Assembly: GCF_011049865.1 (NCBI RefSeq) | Contig: NZ_DRGY01000119.1 | Location: forward strand, 1 to 53,469 | Source of the DNA: Marinobacter antarcticus | GTDB lineage: Bacteria; Pseudomonadota; Gammaproteobacteria; Pseudomonadales; Oleiphilaceae | Reading direction: 5' to 3' | DNA: 53,469 bases | In this document: positions 17,581-27,355 of the stretch, one piece after another | Position numbering within the stretch: position 1 is the stretch's first letter | How the letters are laid out: every line of letters starts with the position of its first letter | Notes under the pieces: model-generated | The model's database searches: none | Seen by the model: the letters and a program-made list of their open reading frames with translations, nothing else | Told to the model about the DNA's origin: nothing | Program-made: the position numbers and the translations under genes

Positions 17581-20013
17581 ATGGCTGAAGCCAGTCCAGG
17601 GCAGAAGCTCAAGAAACTTAAAAACAGATACATTGCCGGCCTGCCCAATCGCATGGGGGAGCTCAGAGATTCCTGGAACCGACTCCTGCACGTTAGTTGG
17701 GATCCGAAAGCGCTCGCGTTCATGCACCACTGCGCCCACAAGCTGAACGGCAGCGGCGCCACCTTTCAGTTTCCCGATATCAGCGATACCGCGCGCATAC
17801 TTGAAGAACAGCTACAATCGCTACTCGTGAAGCCCGATGCTAACGCCGCAGAGCGCCAGCAAATTGACCGCTCACTTAAAGCCCTCGAACGCGCTATTGA
17901 AGCGGCCTCTCACGCTGACACCAAAAGTGAAGCGACTGCCAGCGAACCACAAATCTCCACTGACAAAGACCAGCCGTTTCGCATCGCCGTTATTGAAGAC
18001 GATGCAAACCAGGCCGCACATCTGAAAAACTGGCTGGAACAACAAGGTTATTGCGCCGAAACGTTTGAAGACCCAGACACCTACAATCAGCGAACCGACC
18101 AGCGCTTCCATGATTTGATTCTACTGGACATAGGCTTTCCCCAGGGCCCTCTGGAGGGTATTGGCTGGCTGGAGCGCACGAGACACCAAACGGGCGCCAA
18201 TACCCCGGTGATCGTGATGTCTGCCAGAAGCGACATGGTCGCCCGCATGCGGGCATTGAGAGCGGGCGCAGACATCTACCTGACCAAACCGATCGACATG
18301 GGCGTGCTCAAAAAACGCATGCACCAGTTGCTGGAGAACACTCCTACTGGCCGGCCAAGGATACTCTGGGTGGACGACGACATTGATCTCCTCGCCCACT
18401 ACAACGTGATGCTGACCGAAGAAGGCTATGAAGTTGCAGGCCTGAGCCAACCGGCACGCGTACTGGAGCATATCGAACAGTTCCAGCCCGATGCCATCGT
18501 GCTTGATCACGACATGCCCGGATGCCGGGGCATAGAGCTTGCACGGGTGCTCAGGCAAGACGCTCGCTACATGACCATCCCGATTCTTTTTGTATCGGCC
18601 TCGCCTGAAACACAAGAGCTGTTTGAACAGCACAGCATTGCGGGTAACGAGCTCTTCCAGAAGCCATTGGACAGCGAAAACTTCCTGAGCTCTTTGCACC
18701 GGCATTTGATGAAAGCCAAACTGATTGCAGCGCGCATCAACCTGGTCAGCCAGCGCAAAGAATCCCGCAGCCTGCAAAATTACGACTATTTCCTGACTGA
18801 ACTCGTTGACCTGCTCGCCAACATTGAGAACGACACGGAAGATCAGGCGCACTACCTGGTGCAGGCCAGCATAGACAACCAGGAGTACCTGAGAGCCCAG
18901 CACGGTGCCCGCGCCATGGCAAACCTGAACGCAAGCATGGAAAAGCTCTTCGCGAACCAACTCGCCGTTGGCGACTCGGGCTGCGCTCTGGGAGGAGGCA
19001 GCTTCCTGTTCCGGCTAACCGCAAAGGCCGCCGACGATGGCAAAGCCTTCCTTGAGCGCTTCCATTACAACCTGAACAACCCCGCCTGGGCCTTGAAGAA
19101 TACCCCCGCACCGGTCACTCTGAGCTTGGGCGCACTGACCCTGAACGCGACTCCGGATGAAGACAAAGCATTGAATGAGGTCGAAAAGGCCTGTGGCAAA
19201 GCCATGCAGTCCGGCAGCAACTCTCTGGTGTGGCAACAGACGCCCGAACGCCCTCCCGAATCCAGACTGAACGATCGAATCAAAGAATTGATCGCAGCGC
19301 AGGCGTTCAAGCTCCACTACCAACCCATCGTCAACATGGAAACTGACCACACGCTATTCGAAGCGCAGGTGCGATTGGTGGACGAAAACAATGCCGTGTT
19401 TCTGCCTTCGCAGTTCCTGCCCTGCTTGCCTCAAGGCACCCGAAGCCAGTTCTATGAGCTGGATCGCTGGGTCATTCAACATGCCGTAGAAAGCCTGACA
19501 CTGCTGGAGGGCAAAGCCTCCGCCAGCCATTCAGTCAGCATAAAGCTGTCCTCCCCCATGGTCGAGGTGGAGCGTTTGCTTACGTTGCTGAGCACGGCCA
19601 TTCGCAACGCTCGCATCAAAGGCGAACGCCGTATTTACCTGGCGCTTTCATGCCCGACCGTATTAAAAGATGTTCCCAAGGCGAAAAAGATAGCGAAGCT
19701 GGTTCATAACATGGGCTGCGGGCTCATCATCGAACACGTTGACACAGACACTGCATCGGTGGAGCTACTAAAGGAACTTGGCTGGGTGGATTTCGTGAAA
19801 CTGGTGCCGACACTCGGCGCCCGCGTTCAGCAAACACCGATTCTGGAGCAACTCCTGGAGCGACTGAAGGCCACCCTCAACTCCAGCCAGCACATTGTGA
19901 TAACCGGCGTAGAAGACGCCAAAGCGCTGTCCTGGTTCTGGGAACGCGACATTCGCAATTTTCAGGGCTACTTCATCCAGGAACCGAAGGTGGCCATGAG
20001 CTACGATCTATGA
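17581..20013 (+). CDS. HPt-REC-REC protein with degenerate GGDEF and EAL domains
   Basis: 810 aa, cytoplasmic. HPt at about 10-105 has phospho-accepting His53 in HKLNGSGATF. REC1 (134-250) has Asp183 and Lys236; REC2 (259-375) has Asp309 and Lys361. A GGDEF-like domain follows at about 400-550, where the signature reads GGGSF (471-475). An EAL-like domain is at about 565-810, where EAL is EAQ (594-596), the usual INLS Asn is Lys (SIKLSS) and the DDFG loop is replaced by EHVDTD. Neither c-di-GMP enzyme should be active, so it is probably a phosphorelay-controlled c-di-GMP receptor or scaffold in the way FimX and LapD are. No partner kinase is adjacent. Confidence 0.85.
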   Translation: MAEASPGQKLKKLKNRYIAGLPNRMGELRDSWNRLLHVSWDPKALAFMHHCAHKLNGSGATFQFPDISDTARILEEQLQSLLVKPDANAAERQQIDRSLKALERAIEAASHADTKSEATASEPQISTDKDQPFRIAVIEDDANQAAHLKNWLEQQGYCAETFEDPDTYNQRTDQRFHDLILLDIGFPQGPLEGIGWLERTRHQTGANTPVIVMSARSDMVARMRALRAGADIYLTKPIDMGVLKKRMHQLLENTPTGRPRILWVDDDIDLLAHYNVMLTEEGYEVAGLSQPARVLEHIEQFQPDAIVLDHDMPGCRGIELARVLRQDARYMTIPILFVSASPETQELFEQHSIAGNELFQKPLDSENFLSSLHRHLMKAKLIAARINLVSQRKESRSLQNYDYFLTELVDLLANIENDTEDQAHYLVQASIDNQEYLRAQHGARAMANLNASMEKLFANQLAVGDSGCALGGGSFLFRLTAKAADDGKAFLERFHYNLNNPAWALKNTPAPVTLSLGALTLNATPDEDKALNEVEKACGKAMQSGSNSLVWQQTPERPPESRLNDRIKELIAAQAFKLHYQPIVNMETDHTLFEAQVRLVDENNAVFLPSQFLPCLPQGTRSQFYELDRWVIQHAVESLTLLEGKASASHSVSIKLSSPMVEVERLLTLLSTAIRNARIKGERRIYLALSCPTVLKDVPKAKKIAKLVHNMGCGLIIEHVDTDTASVELLKELGWVDFVKLVPTLGARVQQTPILEQLLERLKATLNSSQHIVITGVEDAKALSWFWERDIRNFQGYFIQEPKVAMSYDL

Positions 20014-20031
20014 CCATCGGCTGAAACCACG

Positions 20032-20058
20032 CTGCACAGTCACGCGGACTCTGTGCAG
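20032..20058. terminator. Hairpin between convergent genes, probable terminator
   Basis: CTGCACAG (20032-20039) pairs with CTGTGCAG (20051-20058) across an 11-base loop, between the ends of two convergent genes. No long T-tract follows on either strand. Confidence 0.45.
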
Positions 20059-20077
20059 TGCTCAGACAAAGCCGGAA

Positions 20078-21073
20078 TTAAAGCTTTACCATCAACTTGC
20101 CTTTGTTCTCACCGGTCAGGAACAGGGTCAAGCCGTTCATAGCCGACTCCAGCCCTTCCAGAACGTGTGCCCGGTATTTGACCTGTCCGTTCTGAACATA
20201 GGGCGCGAGCTTGGCCCGCAGTTCCTGCGCCTTGTGCATGTGATCAGGCATGGTGAACCCTTGAATGGACAGGCGTTTCTTGATGATGCGCATCCAGTTG
20301 GGGCCAGGGCTTGGATTAGCGGAGGCGTAATCGGCAATCATCCCGCACACCACAATACGACCGTGGGCATTCATCCGCTCGAACACGGCGTTCTGAATCG
20401 GGCCACCGGTGTTCTCGAAGTAAACATCGATGCCTTCAGGTGCCAATTCGTTCAGTTTCGCGCCCAGGTCATCCGTCTTGTAGTTCACCGCACCGTCGAA
20501 GCCCAAGTCGTTAACAATCCAGTTCGCTTTCTCATCGGTGCCGACCACGCCAATCACGCGCAAGCCATCGGCCTTGGCTAATTGCCCCACGATGGAACCG
20601 ACAGAGCCGGCCGCGCCTGATACCACCAGCGTTTCTCCCGCCTCGGGATGTCCGCAGCTATAAAGCCCTTGGGTGGCCGTCAGTCCCGGGAGCGCAAACA
20701 CCGACAATGCCATTTCCGGCTGCAAGGCTTTATCTACCTTGCTTACGCCCGCACCGTCTGTGAGAACCATCTCCTGCCAGCCAAACATCCCCATGACCTG
20801 GTCGCCCACCGCAAAGTCAGCGTTGTTGGACGCAACAACTTCGCCGATGCCCGATGAACGCATGACGGTGCCCAGCTCCACCCGTGGAATGTAGCTGTCG
20901 GTGTCTGAGGTCATCCAGCCCATCATGGCCGGATCAAGGGACATGTAGGTTTGCTTGATCAGAAATTCGCCGTCGGCGGGTTCCGGAACGGTCTTTTCCA
21001 CCACCTCGAACAGTTCCGGGCCAACCTTCCCTTCGTTGTGCTTGATCAGGTTAATCGCTTTGTAAGTACTCAT
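20078..21073 (-). CDS. NADP-dependent oxidoreductase, MDR superfamily (YncB/PTGR-like)
   Basis: 331 aa from MSTYKAINLIKHNEGKVG; AGGAGA lies nine bases upstream. The longer frame to 21184 would lack a ribosome-binding site. The GroES-like N-terminal domain lacks the zinc-binding cysteines, and the Rossmann motif is SGAAGSVGSIVGQLAK. YFENTGGP and GMIADY are typical of the leukotriene B4 dehydrogenase/YncB group. It likely reduces alpha,beta-unsaturated carbonyls using NADPH. Divergent from the isochorismatase-family gene. Confidence 0.87.
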   Translation of the reverse strand: MSTYKAINLIKHNEGKVGPELFEVVEKTVPEPADGEFLIKQTYMSLDPAMMGWMTSDTDSYIPRVELGTVMRSSGIGEVVASNNADFAVGDQVMGMFGWQEMVLTDGAGVSKVDKALQPEMALSVFALPGLTATQGLYSCGHPEAGETLVVSGAAGSVGSIVGQLAKADGLRVIGVVGTDEKANWIVNDLGFDGAVNYKTDDLGAKLNELAPEGIDVYFENTGGPIQNAVFERMNAHGRIVVCGMIADYASANPSPGPNWMRIIKKRLSIQGFTMPDHMHKAQELRAKLAPYVQNGQVKYRAHVLEGLESAMNGLTLFLTGENKGKLMVKL

Positions 21074-21274
21074 TCGCACATATCTCCTGCGGTGATTAAT
21101 GGAACCATCATCTACTACGGATATGGGTGCCATGGCATTGAATAAAAGGGCAGGTTGCCAAACGTTAAAAAGGCACACGGCCAAAAGCCCATCGAAACGA
21201 CGTTTTCGTCGTATATACCGCGCAAGGAGCGCATATTACGCTATTGCTTCAAAACCAACCGCCGGAGAACCATC

Positions 21275-21877
21275 ATGACAACAGCATCAACCACACTCAG
21301 AGAACTGAACGGCCTGAGCCCCGCACCCTCAAGCCTGTCCGATTCGGCTCTGATCATGATCGACTACCAGAACACGTATCTTGAGGGCGTCATGAAGCTT
21401 GAAGGCGCCAACGAAGCCATGGAAGAGGGTCGAAAACTTCTGGAATTGGCTCGCGCCAAAGGCATTCCGGTATTTCATATTCGTCACGATGCCGGCCCGG
21501 GTTCTCCCTATGACGTTAACGCCCACATTGGCGCCATTGCCGACGCCGTTGCGCCGAAAGACAACGAGCCGGTCATTACCAAAAACTTTCCGAACTCGTT
21601 TGTACAGACGGATCTGGATGACCAGCTCAAAGCGAAGGGCGTTAAAAACATCATTCTCGCGGGCTTCATGACCCATATGTGCGTCAATTCCACCGCACAC
21701 GGCGGGTTTAACCTGGGGTATTCACCCACCGTAGTGGCCAGCACAACCGCCACCCGCGCGCTCAAATCGGCTAACGGCAAGATACTGTCTGCCCAGGAAG
21801 TACACGATGGCGCATTGGCTTCAACGCAGGATCTTTACGCTGCCGTTGTGGACCAGGTCACGGACTTGCCGGCCTGA
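21275..21877 (+). CDS. Isochorismatase-family cysteine hydrolase
   Basis: 200 aa from the ATG at 21275, chosen because GGAGA is seven bases upstream and the longer frame adds 40 atypical residues. The catalytic triad of the family is visible: Asp30 (MIDYQNTY), Lys103 (VITKNFPNSF) and Cys136 (THMCVNSTA). These enzymes hydrolyse amides, N-carbamoyl compounds or vinyl ethers; which of these applies is not clear. It is monocistronic, divergent from the NADP oxidoreductase. Confidence 0.86.
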   Translation: MTTASTTLRELNGLSPAPSSLSDSALIMIDYQNTYLEGVMKLEGANEAMEEGRKLLELARAKGIPVFHIRHDAGPGSPYDVNAHIGAIADAVAPKDNEPVITKNFPNSFVQTDLDDQLKAKGVKNIILAGFMTHMCVNSTAHGGFNLGYSPTVVASTTATRALKSANGKILSAQEVHDGALASTQDLYAAVVDQVTDLPA

Positions 21878-22033
21878 TCAATCTGTTGCCGGGTTGCTAA
21901 CTCGCATAATGCGTGAGCGCCCGGCTCTCCCGGCCCCTCGGCTCGGAATCTATGAATCAGTAACCTTCCTCAATAGTTCCACAACTAAACTAGACTGTAT
22001 AAATTACTCAGACCCAAGAAGAAGGAAGTAGCG

Positions 22034-23923
22034 ATGGCTGAATCCGAAGAGGCCACGAAACCCGGCCGCACAGCGGTCGGTTTGGCGGTGCTGGGAATCG
22101 TCTACGGCGACATAGGCACCAGCCCGATCTACGCCCTGCGTGAGTGCTTTCGCGGGGTCAGTCCTTTGCCCATCACAGAAGCCAACATTCTTGGCATTTT
22201 GTCGCTGATCTTCTGGGCGCTAATCATCGTTATTTCCCTGAAGTATATGGTCTTTATTCTCCGCGCCAACAACCATGGCGAAGGCGGTATTTTTGCGTTG
22301 CTGGCGCTGTTACGGCCAGATAAAGATCAGGACAGCCGGCGCCGGCGCACGCTGATTCTGCTCGGTCTGTTCGGCGCTGGCCTGCTCTATGGCGGCACCA
22401 TGCTGACGCCCGCCATCTCGGTGCTCAGTGCCGTGGAGGGTCTGGAAGTGGCCGCACCGACGTTGCACAACTATGTGCTACCCATCACCGTCACCATTCT
22501 TGTGATGTTGTTTGCCATGCAGAAGTTCGGCACAGCCAAGGTAGGGGCAATGTTCGGCCCCATCATGGTGGTCTGGTTTCTGACGTTGGCGGCGCTCGGG
22601 ATCAACAGCATTATGGATCACCCGGAAGTGCTGAAAGCCGTGGCTCCCTGGTACGCGGTGCAGTTTCTCGCCGGCAATAATCTTACGGGTTTTCTGGTAC
22701 TAATCGGGGTGTTTCTGGTCGCCACTGGTGGGGAGGCCCTTTACGCCGACCTGGGCCATTTTGGCGTAACCCCGATACGGCTGGTCTGGTTCTGCTTTGT
22801 GCTGCCGGCCCTGTTGCTGAACTATTTCGGCCAGGGCGCTCTGCTGCTCGACAAACCCGAAGGCACTCTGCAGCCGTTTTTTCATCTGGCGCCAGACTGG
22901 GCGCTGTTTCCTCTCGTGGGCTTGGCCACGGCCGCCACCATCATTGCTTCTCAGGCAGTCATCACAGGCGCGTTCTCTCTCACCCGGCAAGCGGTGCAGC
23001 TTGGTTTTATGCCGCGCTTGCGGGTACAACAAACGTCTGAGCACTCCCACGGCCAGATTTACATGCCGGGTATCAACTGGTTTTTGATGATCGCTGCGGT
23101 CGCCCTGGTGCTGACGTTCCGCTCCTCAAACAATCTGGCGGCGGCCTACGGTGTCAGTGTGAACGCCACCATGCTGGTGACCACCATTTTGGCATTCAAT
23201 GTGGCCCGGGAGCGCGGCGGCTGGAGCCTGGCCAAGGCGAGCACTTTTCTGCTGCTGTTTCTGACGGTTGACCTGGCGTTTCTTACCGCCAACGCGGAAA
23301 CCATCCCGCGAGGTGGTTGGTTTCCGGTCGCCATGGGGGCGATCATCTTCACTGTGATCGTCACCTGGCGCCGTGGCACCGAGCTTTTACTCCAATCCTA
23401 CGAAGCCAATACCATTACCGTTGAAACGCTGCTGGGACATCTCGAGCACGAGCCACCCCAACGCGCGCCCGGCACCGGCATATTTTTTACTGGGCGCACG
23501 GGAGAAGTGCCCAATGCGTTGTTACAGCTGAAAAAGCACAACATTCTGCTGCCTGAGACGATCGTGATCGTTAACGTGAAAATGACGCGTAAACCGCGGG
23601 TGTCCAATGACGAACGCATGCAAGTGAAGGCGTTCGGCGAGGGCCTGTATGAGGTCAAACTCAACTATGGCTTCATGCAGGGATTCAATATTCCGTCGGA
23701 TTTGTCCTACTGCATTGAACATCGCGAGTTACCGGCTGATCTGGACGATGCGACCTATTTCGTGGGGCGGATATCGGTGATTGCAGACCGGAAGAAAGAC
23801 GGCATGATGGCGTGGCGCGACAAACTTTTTGCGTTAATGGTGCGCAATACCCTGCATGCGACGTCCCTGTACCGGATTCCCTCTGGCCGGGTGATTGAAA
23901 TCGGGCTGCAACTGGGTATTTGA
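22034..23923 (+). CDS. kup: Low-affinity potassium uptake protein Kup
   Basis: 629 aa, matching the family's roughly 620. It opens with the signature LGIVYGDIGTSPIYALRECF and has about twelve TM helices to residue about 430, then a cytoplasmic C-terminal domain. GGTMLTPAISVLSAVEGLEV and the QAVITGAFSLTRQAVQLGF stretch are characteristic. It imports K+ with protons across the inner membrane, useful in osmoadaptation. GAAGGAAG precedes the ATG. Convergent with the response regulator, eight bases apart. Confidence 0.95.
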   Translation: MAESEEATKPGRTAVGLAVLGIVYGDIGTSPIYALRECFRGVSPLPITEANILGILSLIFWALIIVISLKYMVFILRANNHGEGGIFALLALLRPDKDQDSRRRRTLILLGLFGAGLLYGGTMLTPAISVLSAVEGLEVAAPTLHNYVLPITVTILVMLFAMQKFGTAKVGAMFGPIMVVWFLTLAALGINSIMDHPEVLKAVAPWYAVQFLAGNNLTGFLVLIGVFLVATGGEALYADLGHFGVTPIRLVWFCFVLPALLLNYFGQGALLLDKPEGTLQPFFHLAPDWALFPLVGLATAATIIASQAVITGAFSLTRQAVQLGFMPRLRVQQTSEHSHGQIYMPGINWFLMIAAVALVLTFRSSNNLAAAYGVSVNATMLVTTILAFNVARERGGWSLAKASTFLLLFLTVDLAFLTANAETIPRGGWFPVAMGAIIFTVIVTWRRGTELLLQSYEANTITVETLLGHLEHEPPQRAPGTGIFFTGRTGEVPNALLQLKKHNILLPETIVIVNVKMTRKPRVSNDERMQVKAFGEGLYEVKLNYGFMQGFNIPSDLSYCIEHRELPADLDDATYFVGRISVIADRKKDGMMAWRDKLFALMVRNTLHATSLYRIPSGRVIEIGLQLGI

Positions 23924-23931
23924 TGGCTCGG

Positions 23932-24573
23932 CTAAAGCAGCTCCTGATCATACGCATACTTGGTCAGCTCTGCGGTCGTATTCAAATGCAGCTTGGTTTT
24001 AATATTCTGACGATGGGATTCAACGGTTCTCACGCTGATGTTCAATTCGTTGGATATCGCTTTGCTGCTGAATCCTTTGGCCACTCTGCCAAGAATGGCC
24101 TCTTCACGCCGGGTAAGTTTACTCTCGCCCGTATCGATTGGTTCGCCGTGGCGAAATAACGTCTCTGTGGCCGCGCAGCAGATATAGGTGGCACCGTCGG
24201 CCACCGTTCTGAGGGCACGAACCATCTCGTCAGCCGATACATCTTTCAGAATGTAGCCTTTGGCACCGTGAAACATCAACTGCGAAATATATTCCCGGTT
24301 GTCGTGCATGCTGAGAATAAGGATTTTCAGATCGGGATAGCGCTCTTTGAAAATTTTTGTCGCTTCTATCCCGTTCATGTTGGGCATGCTGATGTCCATC
24401 ATGACAACGTCTGGCTTCAGGTCGTTCACCAGCTCAAGTGCTTTGTTGCCGTCGGTGGCCTGGCCTACTACGTCTATCCCTTTTTCCTGCTGCAACCGCG
24501 CCCTGATGCCTTCCAGGACCAATATATGGTCATCCACCAACATGACTTTCAATACAGATCCTGGTTCACTCAT
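23932..24573 (-). CDS. NarL/FixJ-family response regulator
   Basis: 213 aa. Receiver domain 8-125 with phospho-acceptor Asp60 (VMMDISMPNMNG), then a LuxR-type HTH with TRREEAILGRVAKGFSSKAI and the recognition helix RTVESHRQNIKTKL. It is encoded 54 bp downstream of the Cache histidine kinase and is its evident partner. By position the pair probably controls the TRAP transporter genes upstream, as with similar LuxR-type regulators near TRAP genes. The ligand is not known. Confidence 0.92.
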   Translation of the reverse strand: MSEPGSVLKVMLVDDHILVLEGIRARLQQEKGIDVVGQATDGNKALELVNDLKPDVVMMDISMPNMNGIEATKIFKERYPDLKILILSMHDNREYISQLMFHGAKGYILKDVSADEMVRALRTVADGATYICCAATETLFRHGEPIDTGESKLTRREEAILGRVAKGFSSKAISNELNISVRTVESHRQNIKTKLHLNTTAELTKYAYDQELL

Positions 24574-24627
24574 ATGACTGGTACCGTCAGATTTACAGCA
24601 GCTCTGTGCGTGTCAATATGGGTTCGA

Positions 24628-25977
24628 CTACGCCTGAAATTCTTTGAACGAGGCCGTGATACGGGTTCCGTTACCGGGCCGGCGCGAGACCCAAAACTCC
24701 CCGCCCAGAAACTCCACTCGCTCGCGCATGTTACGTAACCCAATGCCCCTCGAAGCGTAGACATCCTTTTCCACGATTCCCACGCCGTTGTCCGTAATGC
24801 ACAAAAAAAGCCCTTCCGCGTCTTCGTTCAAACTCAATACCAGCTTGGACGCCCGGGCGTGCTTTTCGATGTTCGACAGCGCCTCCTGAACAATGCGATA
24901 CAGGGTTGTGGCAACCTCCTCCGCAATATCGCTCTGCGGGGACTGAATATCAATGTCTAGGTCGATACCGCTGCGCTCGCGAAAATCGTCCAACAACTGA
25001 TTAAGCGCTGCCATCAACCCCAGGTCATCCAACACGCTGGGGCGCAAATCATGGGAAATAGACCGCACCTCCTGAATTGCCCGGTTCAGCACTTCTCCAC
25101 CTTTCATCAAGGATTCGTGGGCGGCAGATTCAGACACAGGAATATGAGTCATCGCGGTTTCCAACCGGTATTTTACAGACACCAGCAATTGATTGATGCC
25201 GTCATGCAACTCCCTCGAAACCCGGCGCCGTTCCTCCTCTTGATGCTGAACTGTTTTGTGGCTCAGTTCTTTGAGATTCTGGTCTGCCAGGCGATTTTCA
25301 TGCACGTTGAACAGAACCCCAATAGACACAATAACGCCAATTGCCAGCAACAACGACGCCAGAATGGCCAGTAAGGTTTGCTTGACGTTGGCATCCACAC
25401 CGGCTTCGATCAACCGCATCTCGGTGGCAATGTCATCAATGTACAATCCCGTGCCGAACATCCACTGCCAATCCGCAATCTGTTCGACATAGCCAACCTT
25501 ATCCACTTCTTTACCGGTGGTCGGCTGTTGCCACATATACTGATAATAGCCACCGCCATTTTCAGCGATGCGTATCAGATTCTGAATCAGATAATTGCCG
25601 CTACTGTCCTGAAAATTGTACAGGTCCTGCCCCACCAAACCAGGTTGAGTGGCATGAACCAGGGTCAGCCCCTCTTTATTGTAAGCGTAAAAATAGCCGT
25701 CATCGCTGAACGAGGCCTTCTGCATCAAGGCCACAACCCGTTTACGGGCCTCCTCATCGGTGGCGGAGCTCTGCCGGATAAAGTCGATGGCGGTGCGCAT
25801 GATAGACACATAGTCTTTCAACGCGGTTTCCTTGGACCGTCGCAGGTTCTGCTCAAAAACCTGCAGTTCCCGTTTGGTCAGAATATCGCCCTGATGCAGA
25901 GTTACCACTGAAAATATTCCGGTAACAACCAACAGTGGAACCAACGCAAGCAATATCAATTTTGTTCTTAGGGACAT
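24628..25977 (-). CDS. Cache-domain histidine kinase (HisKA_3 type)
   Basis: 449 aa: TM1 (about 7-27), a periplasmic single Cache domain (about 30-195) with DGYFYAYNKEGLTLVHATQP, TM2 (about 201-224), then HisKA_3 with phospho-accepting His258 (RRVSRELHDGINQLL), and a C-terminal HATPase with DNGVGI and RGIGLRNMRERV. The Cache fold is known in other proteins to bind small organic acids or amines directly. The ribosome-binding site is weak. A strong terminator between this gene and dctM means its own promoter or readthrough feeds it. Confidence 0.92.
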   Translation of the reverse strand: MSLRTKLILLALVPLLVVTGIFSVVTLHQGDILTKRELQVFEQNLRRSKETALKDYVSIMRTAIDFIRQSSATDEEARKRVVALMQKASFSDDGYFYAYNKEGLTLVHATQPGLVGQDLYNFQDSSGNYLIQNLIRIAENGGGYYQYMWQQPTTGKEVDKVGYVEQIADWQWMFGTGLYIDDIATEMRLIEAGVDANVKQTLLAILASLLLAIGVIVSIGVLFNVHENRLADQNLKELSHKTVQHQEEERRRVSRELHDGINQLLVSVKYRLETAMTHIPVSESAAHESLMKGGEVLNRAIQEVRSISHDLRPSVLDDLGLMAALNQLLDDFRERSGIDLDIDIQSPQSDIAEEVATTLYRIVQEALSNIEKHARASKLVLSLNEDAEGLFLCITDNGVGIVEKDVYASRGIGLRNMRERVEFLGGEFWVSRRPGNGTRITASFKEFQA

Positions 25978-26000
25978 TTATGTGGTCCAACTAATACGAG

Positions 26001-26039
26001 AAAAAGCGCAGGCGTGACGAACAGACTCGTCACGCCTGC
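26001..26039 (-). terminator. Rho-independent terminator after dctM
   Basis: GCAGGCGTGACGA (26008-26020) and TCGTCACGCCTGC (26027-26039) form a perfect 13-bp stem with a six-base loop. On the minus strand it is followed by TTTTT (complement of 26001-26005). It lies between the dctM stop and the kinase gene, so it should separate most TRAP transcription from the two-component genes. Confidence 0.85.
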
Positions 26040-26062
26040 CAGGCTCTCAATTTACGGCATTC

Positions 26063-27355
26063 TCATGTCGATGACATACCAAAGAACGCCGGGAAGATCA
26101 GAATGGCGATCAGCACAAGCACCTGCAGCATTATGAACGGCATGACACCGCGGTATATGTCGGTGGTTTTGACCTCCGGCGGTGATACGCCTTTGAGATA
26201 AAACAGACTGAATCCGAACGGCGGGGTCAGGAAGCTGGTCTGCAGGTTCATGGCAATCAGGATCGCAAACCAGAGCATGTTGATGCCCAGCATTTCCGCG
26301 ATCGGAGCCAGAATCGGCACAATGATGAATGAGATTTCAACAAAGTCGATGAAGAAGCCCAGCACCAGAATGATGAGCATGGTGAGGATGAGAAAGCCCC
26401 ACTTCTCGCCCGGCAACTGCAGCATCCAGTCTTCCAGCAGGTAATCACCGCCTGTGTAGCTGAACACCATCGAGAACGCCGTGGCCCCCACCAGAATAGC
26501 GAACACCATCGCCGTCACCTTGACCGTATCCCGGGAGCTCTCCCACAGCATCGTCCAGGAGAACTGCCGATAGGCCACTGCCAGCAACAGAGCGCCAACG
26601 GCACCCAGCGCAGAAGACTCCGTCGGCGTCGCAATACCGGCAAAGATTGAGCCCAGCACCACCACAATCAGCGCCAGCGGCGGGATAATCGCTATCAGCG
26701 CTTTGCCTATTTCCTGGGTTCGCGTGTCATCGTTGTTTCGCGGCATGGCCGGTGCCGATTCCGGCGACCGCCAGCTGACAAACAAAATGTAGGCGACATA
26801 CAACCCGACCAACACAACACCCGGGATCACCGCCGCCTTGAACAGATCCCCCACCGGCAAGCCGAGAACGTCTCCGAGAATAATCAGAATAATCGACGGC
26901 GGAACAATCTGCCCCAACGTGCCTGACGCGCAAATAGTGCCGCAGGCAAGCTTTTTGTCATAACCGTTCGCCAGCATGACCGGCAGGGAGATCAAACCCA
27001 TGGCAACAACGCTGGCCCCCACCACACCGGTCGACGCCGCCAACAGCGCACCAACCACGATCGTGGAGATCGCGAGGCCGCCGGGCAGGCTGCCAAACAA
27101 ACGCCCCATGGATTCCAGCAACTGCTCAGCCAGGCGGGTGCGCTGAAGCACAATGCCCATGTAGATGAACAAAGGTATCGCCATCAGCACTGTGTTCTGC
27201 ATGATGCTCATAATGCGGAACGGCATAAACGCAAACAGTTGCGGGCCTTCGGCAATAAGGCCAAAGATCAGGGCAACGCCGCCAAAGGTAAAGGCAACCG
27301 GAAAGCCCCACAGCAGCATAAAAAGGCAAACTACGAACATTATCATGCCGATCAT
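26063..27355 (-). CDS. dctM: TRAP transporter large permease, DctM family
   Basis: 430 aa with twelve or so hydrophobic segments. It includes GALLAASTGVVGASVVAMGL and GTLGQIVPPSIILIILGD, both hallmark segments of the DctM subunit, and the C-terminal LQTSFLTPPFGFSLFYLKG. It couples uptake of the bound solute to the Na+ gradient. It overlaps the DctQ gene by four bases (ATGA), so the two are translationally coupled. Confidence 0.95.
   Translation of the reverse strand: MIGMIMFVVCLFMLLWGFPVAFTFGGVALIFGLIAEGPQLFAFMPFRIMSIMQNTVLMAIPLFIYMGIVLQRTRLAEQLLESMGRLFGSLPGGLAISTIVVGALLAASTGVVGASVVAMGLISLPVMLANGYDKKLACGTICASGTLGQIVPPSIILIILGDVLGLPVGDLFKAAVIPGVVLVGLYVAYILFVSWRSPESAPAMPRNNDDTRTQEIGKALIAIIPPLALIVVVLGSIFAGIATPTESSALGAVGALLLAVAYRQFSWTMLWESSRDTVKVTAMVFAILVGATAFSMVFSYTGGDYLLEDWMLQLPGEKWGFLILTMLIILVLGFFIDFVEISFIIVPILAPIAEMLGINMLWFAILIAMNLQTSFLTPPFGFSLFYLKGVSPPEVKTTDIYRGVMPFIMLQVLVLIAILIFPAFFGMSST

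Noticed and set aside
18121..18960. 279-aa open frame antisense to the HPt-REC-REC gene
   Set aside because: Shadow frame inside a gene whose domains read continuously on the other strand.
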